From the NCBI GenBank assembly GCA_003153055.1, contig PMBV01000140.1, positions 8,981 to 18,882 on the forward strand: a stretch of DNA of 9,902 nucleotides, in the 5' to 3' direction. Both the position numbers and the translations under genes were made by a program. Shown here piece by piece: positions 7,780 to 9,902 of this stretch. Numbering within the stretch: the stretch's first letter is position 1; each line of letters opens with the position of its first letter. The DNA comes from Myxococcales bacterium (GTDB lineage: Bacteria; Myxococcota; Myxococcia; Myxococcales; Myxococcaceae). The notes under the pieces are model-generated. The model was not told where the DNA came from. It worked only from the letters and a program-made list of their open reading frames with translations, and ran no database searches.

Positions 7780-7893
7780 ACACCGGCCTCGGGCCTGATC
7801 ATGCCTCGAAGTGCCAGCCGCACCCCCCACGCTCTCGGACCCGGGAGACTGACCTGACCCATGCGCCCAACACCTCGGAAACCGGGCGGCTCA

Positions 7894-9069
7894 TCAGCGG
7901 AGGAAACGTCGCCCACCTGCGCTCGCGCGCGCCACGGCGTCGGCCACCGCCACCGCGTCGCGAGTCGAGGCTACATCATGCACTCGCACCACGTCGGCCC
8001 CACGGCTCACCGCGACGGCCGCCACCGAAGCCGCGGTCGCCACGTCGCGGGCCTCGGGTGGCTTGCCTCCGGTGAGCGCCCCGAGGAAGGCCTTGCGGCT
8101 CGGCCCCAGTAGCACCGGAGCCCCCAGCAGCCGCAGCGAGGCCAGGTGCTTGAGCAGGAAGAGGTTGTGCTCGAGCGTCTTGCCGAAACCGATCCCCGGG
8201 TCGACCAGCACGCGGTGCCGCTCGATGCCAGCGGCCTCGGCCCGCCGCAGCTTCGCTTCGAGCGAGTCCAGCACCTCGGCGACCACGTCGTCGTAGGTCG
8301 GATCGCGCTGCATGGTGCGAGGGGTGCCCTGCATGTGCATCGCGCAGGCGCACACGCGCAGCTCAGCCACCACGCGCAGCATCGCCTCGCTCTCGAGGCC
8401 GGTGATGTCGTTGACCAGCTGGGCGCCAGCCTCCACTGCCTTCCGTGCCACTTCGGGCTTCGAGGTATCCACCGACAAGGGCACCAGCGGCAGGCGCCGC
8501 GACAGGGCCGCCACGACGGGAACCACTCGACGGAGCTCCTCCTCGGTGTCGACTGAGGCCGAACCCGGGCGAGTCGACTCCCCGCCGATGTCGAGGAGAT
8601 CCGCTCCCGCTGCCACCAACGCCTCGCCGTGGGCAGCGGCAGCCTCGACGCTGATGAACCGGCCCCCGTCAGAGAACGAGTCAGGCGTCACGTTCACCAC
8701 GCCCATCACGAAGGTTCGTGTCTTCCACTCGAAGCGGCGAGATCCGATGCTCGTCACCGGCAGCGGCGCATCGAGCGCGAGGAAGCGGCGGAACGCGTCT
8801 TCCAGGCGAGAATCGTCGGCGAGGCCCGGGCGCCACTCCTCCACTGCCTCCTCCGACACTCGAACCAACCCGGCGTCGCCCCCGCCGCCCAACCAGCGTG
8901 GGCCGACGATTCGACGGAGCACCGCCCTGGCGTGCTCATCGAGGCCCGTCAACAGCGCGACCCGCTCGAGGCGACGAGCCAACCCGAGCCCCTCGTCGAG
9001 CGAGAGGCCCGCTCGCACACCCAGCACGGGCTCGATGCCGTCACCCGGCAGCGGCCGGGCCCAGATCAC
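7894..9069 (-). CDS. folP: Dihydropteroate synthase with N-terminal extension
   Basis: FolP joins p-aminobenzoate to 6-hydroxymethyl-dihydropterin pyrophosphate to form dihydropteroate in folate synthesis; it is the sulfonamide target. The catalytic TIM barrel spans about residues 118-385 and carries MGVVNVTPDSFSDGG (122-136), IGGESTRPG (161-169), LSVDTSKPEV (198-207), VNDITGL (219-225), MHMQGTP (244-250), VDPGIGFGKT (289-298), LGPSRKAFLG (321-330) and VRVHDV (361-366). All pterin, phosphate and pABA site motifs look intact. At 391 residues it is longer than the usual 270-280 because of about 115 leading residues without a motif I recognise. These are translated from the GTG that overlaps the ftsH stop by four bases. 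Long FolP forms are known in some lineages. An internal start near the barrel cannot be excluded, but the tight overlap favours the full form. Confidence 0.94.
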   Translation of the reverse strand: MIWARPLPGDGIEPVLGVRAGLSLDEGLGLARRLERVALLTGLDEHARAVLRRIVGPRWLGGGGDAGLVRVSEEAVEEWRPGLADDSRLEDAFRRFLALDAPLPVTSIGSRRFEWKTRTFVMGVVNVTPDSFSDGGRFISVEAAAAHGEALVAAGADLLDIGGESTRPGSASVDTEEELRRVVPVVAALSRRLPLVPLSVDTSKPEVARKAVEAGAQLVNDITGLESEAMLRVVAELRVCACAMHMQGTPRTMQRDPTYDDVVAEVLDSLEAKLRRAEAAGIERHRVLVDPGIGFGKTLEHNLFLLKHLASLRLLGAPVLLGPSRKAFLGALTGGKPPEARDVATAASVAAVAVSRGADVVRVHDVASTRDAVAVADAVARASAGGRRFLR

Positions 9070-9902
9070 GCGTTGCCTGGCTCCATCTTGCCGGGGAGCC
9101 CTTCGAGCGCGTCGAGGATCCGCTTGTCCTTCTTCTTCTCGTCCTTGGGCGGAGACGAGGTCACCCGCGGCGGCGGCTTCTCACGGGTGAGCTGCCCACC
9201 GGCGATCAGCGTCTCGAGATCGGCCGCGTCGATGGTCTCGTACTCGATGAGGGCGTCGGAGATGCGCTTCAACGTCTCGATGTTCTCGTGGAGGATCACC
9301 TTGCTGCGCTCGTACGCCCCCAGCACGATGCCCCGCACCTCGACGTCGATCTGCCTCGCCGTCTCCTCGGAGTAGTCGGATCGAGCCGCCAGATCGCGCC
9401 CCAGGAACACCTCTCCCTCGCTCCTCCCGAAGGACAAGGGCCCCAGCTTCTCGCTCATGCCCCAGCGCATCACCATGGCCCGCGAGAGGCTCGTCACCTG
9501 CTCGATGTCACTGGCCGCGCCCGAGCTGATCTCTCCAAAGACGAGCTCCTCAGCGACCCGGCCTCCCAGCGACATGCAGAGCTGATCCATCAACTTCTTG
9601 CGGTAGTAGCTGAGCTTGTCCTCGGTGGGAATGAAGCTGGTCACGCCCAGGGCTTGCCCACGGGGAATGATGGTGACCTTGTGCACGGGATCACAGCCCG
9701 GCATGAGCTTGCCGACCAGCGCGTGGCCAGCCTCGTGCACCGCGGTGAGACGCTTCTCTTGCTCGGTCATGATCATCGACTTCCGCTCAGGGCCCATCAG
9801 CACCTTGTCGCGTGACAGGTCGAAGTCCTGGCGGGTGACGCGTTCGCGGTTCGAGCGGGCGGCGTAGAGGGCCGCTTCGTTCACCAGGTTCTCGAGGTCG
9901 GC
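9066..9902 (-). CDS. ftsH: ATP-dependent zinc metalloprotease FtsH, C-terminal part (5' end outside window)
   Basis: FtsH is a membrane-anchored AAA+ protease that degrades misfolded membrane proteins and regulatory proteins. Only the last 278 residues are here; the frame runs open to base 9902. The fragment begins in the end of the AAA lid (ADLENLVNEAALYAAR), then holds the complete peptidase domain. The zinc site HEAGH is at fragment residues 56-60, the conserved region GRVAEELVFGEISSGAASDIEQ supplies the third metal ligand Asp, and RWGMSEKLGP follows. The membrane segments and Walker motifs lie outside the window. The C-terminal tail of about 40 residues is rich in Pro, Lys and Asp and low in complexity, as in many FtsH proteins. 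The stop overlaps the folP GTG start by four bases, so folP is translationally coupled to this gene. Confidence 0.97.
   Translation of the reverse strand, partial: ADLENLVNEAALYAARSNRERVTRQDFDLSRDKVLMGPERKSMIMTEQEKRLTAVHEAGHALVGKLMPGCDPVHKVTIIPRGQALGVTSFIPTEDKLSYYRKKLMDQLCMSLGGRVAEELVFGEISSGAASDIEQVTSLSRAMVMRWGMSEKLGPLSFGRSEGEVFLGRDLAARSDYSEETARQIDVEVRGIVLGAYERSKVILHENIETLKRISDALIEYETIDAADLETLIAGGQLTREKPPPRVTSSPPKDEKKKDKRILDALEGLPGKMEPGNA

Noticed and set aside
7801..7816. Sigma-54-like promoter on the minus strand before glmM (TGGCAC followed by GGCAT)
   Set aside because: The spacing between the invariant GG and GC is nine bases, not the required ten, and the -12 part is poor.

Overview
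The window looks like chromosomal housekeeping sequence from a GC-rich bacterium, most likely a myxobacterium or close relative (Myxococcota, formerly Deltaproteobacteria). This placement is inferred from the high GC content, the strong G/C preference at third codon positions, the ftsH-folP-glmM order and the general character of the proteins. No rRNA or species marker is present to confirm it.

Left part, plus strand (1-1535): the 3' end of hutU (urocanate hydratase) and the complete hutI (imidazolonepropionase). These are steps two and three of histidine degradation, and the two genes overlap by four bases (GTGA). Position 322 of HutI, where the family has a metal-binding aspartate, is an asparagine.

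Middle (1536-2065): a non-coding interval of about 530 bp between two converging transcription units. It holds a 36-bp inverted repeat made of two tandem 15-bp dyads whose centres are 21 bp apart, and beside it a GC-rich hairpin with a short T-rich tail on the minus strand.

Right part, minus strand (9902 down to 2066): eight genes in one direction, closely packed or overlapping except for a 114-bp gap before glmM. In order of transcription they are ftsH (C-terminal part), folP, glmM, an alpha/beta hydrolase, pdxJ, nnr (yjeF), tsaE and a YafJ/EgtC-like class II glutamine amidotransferase. They cover membrane proteolysis, folate synthesis, peptidoglycan precursor synthesis, vitamin B6 synthesis, NAD(P)HX repair and tRNA t6A modification. 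The hydrolase and the amidotransferase have no assignable substrate.

No mobile element, CRISPR array, phage gene, rRNA or tRNA was seen, and no clear candidate for a new multi-gene system. The most useful second looks are the tandem dyad in the convergent interval, the HutI metal-ligand change, the N-terminal extension of FolP, and the two enzymes of unknown substrate in the operon.
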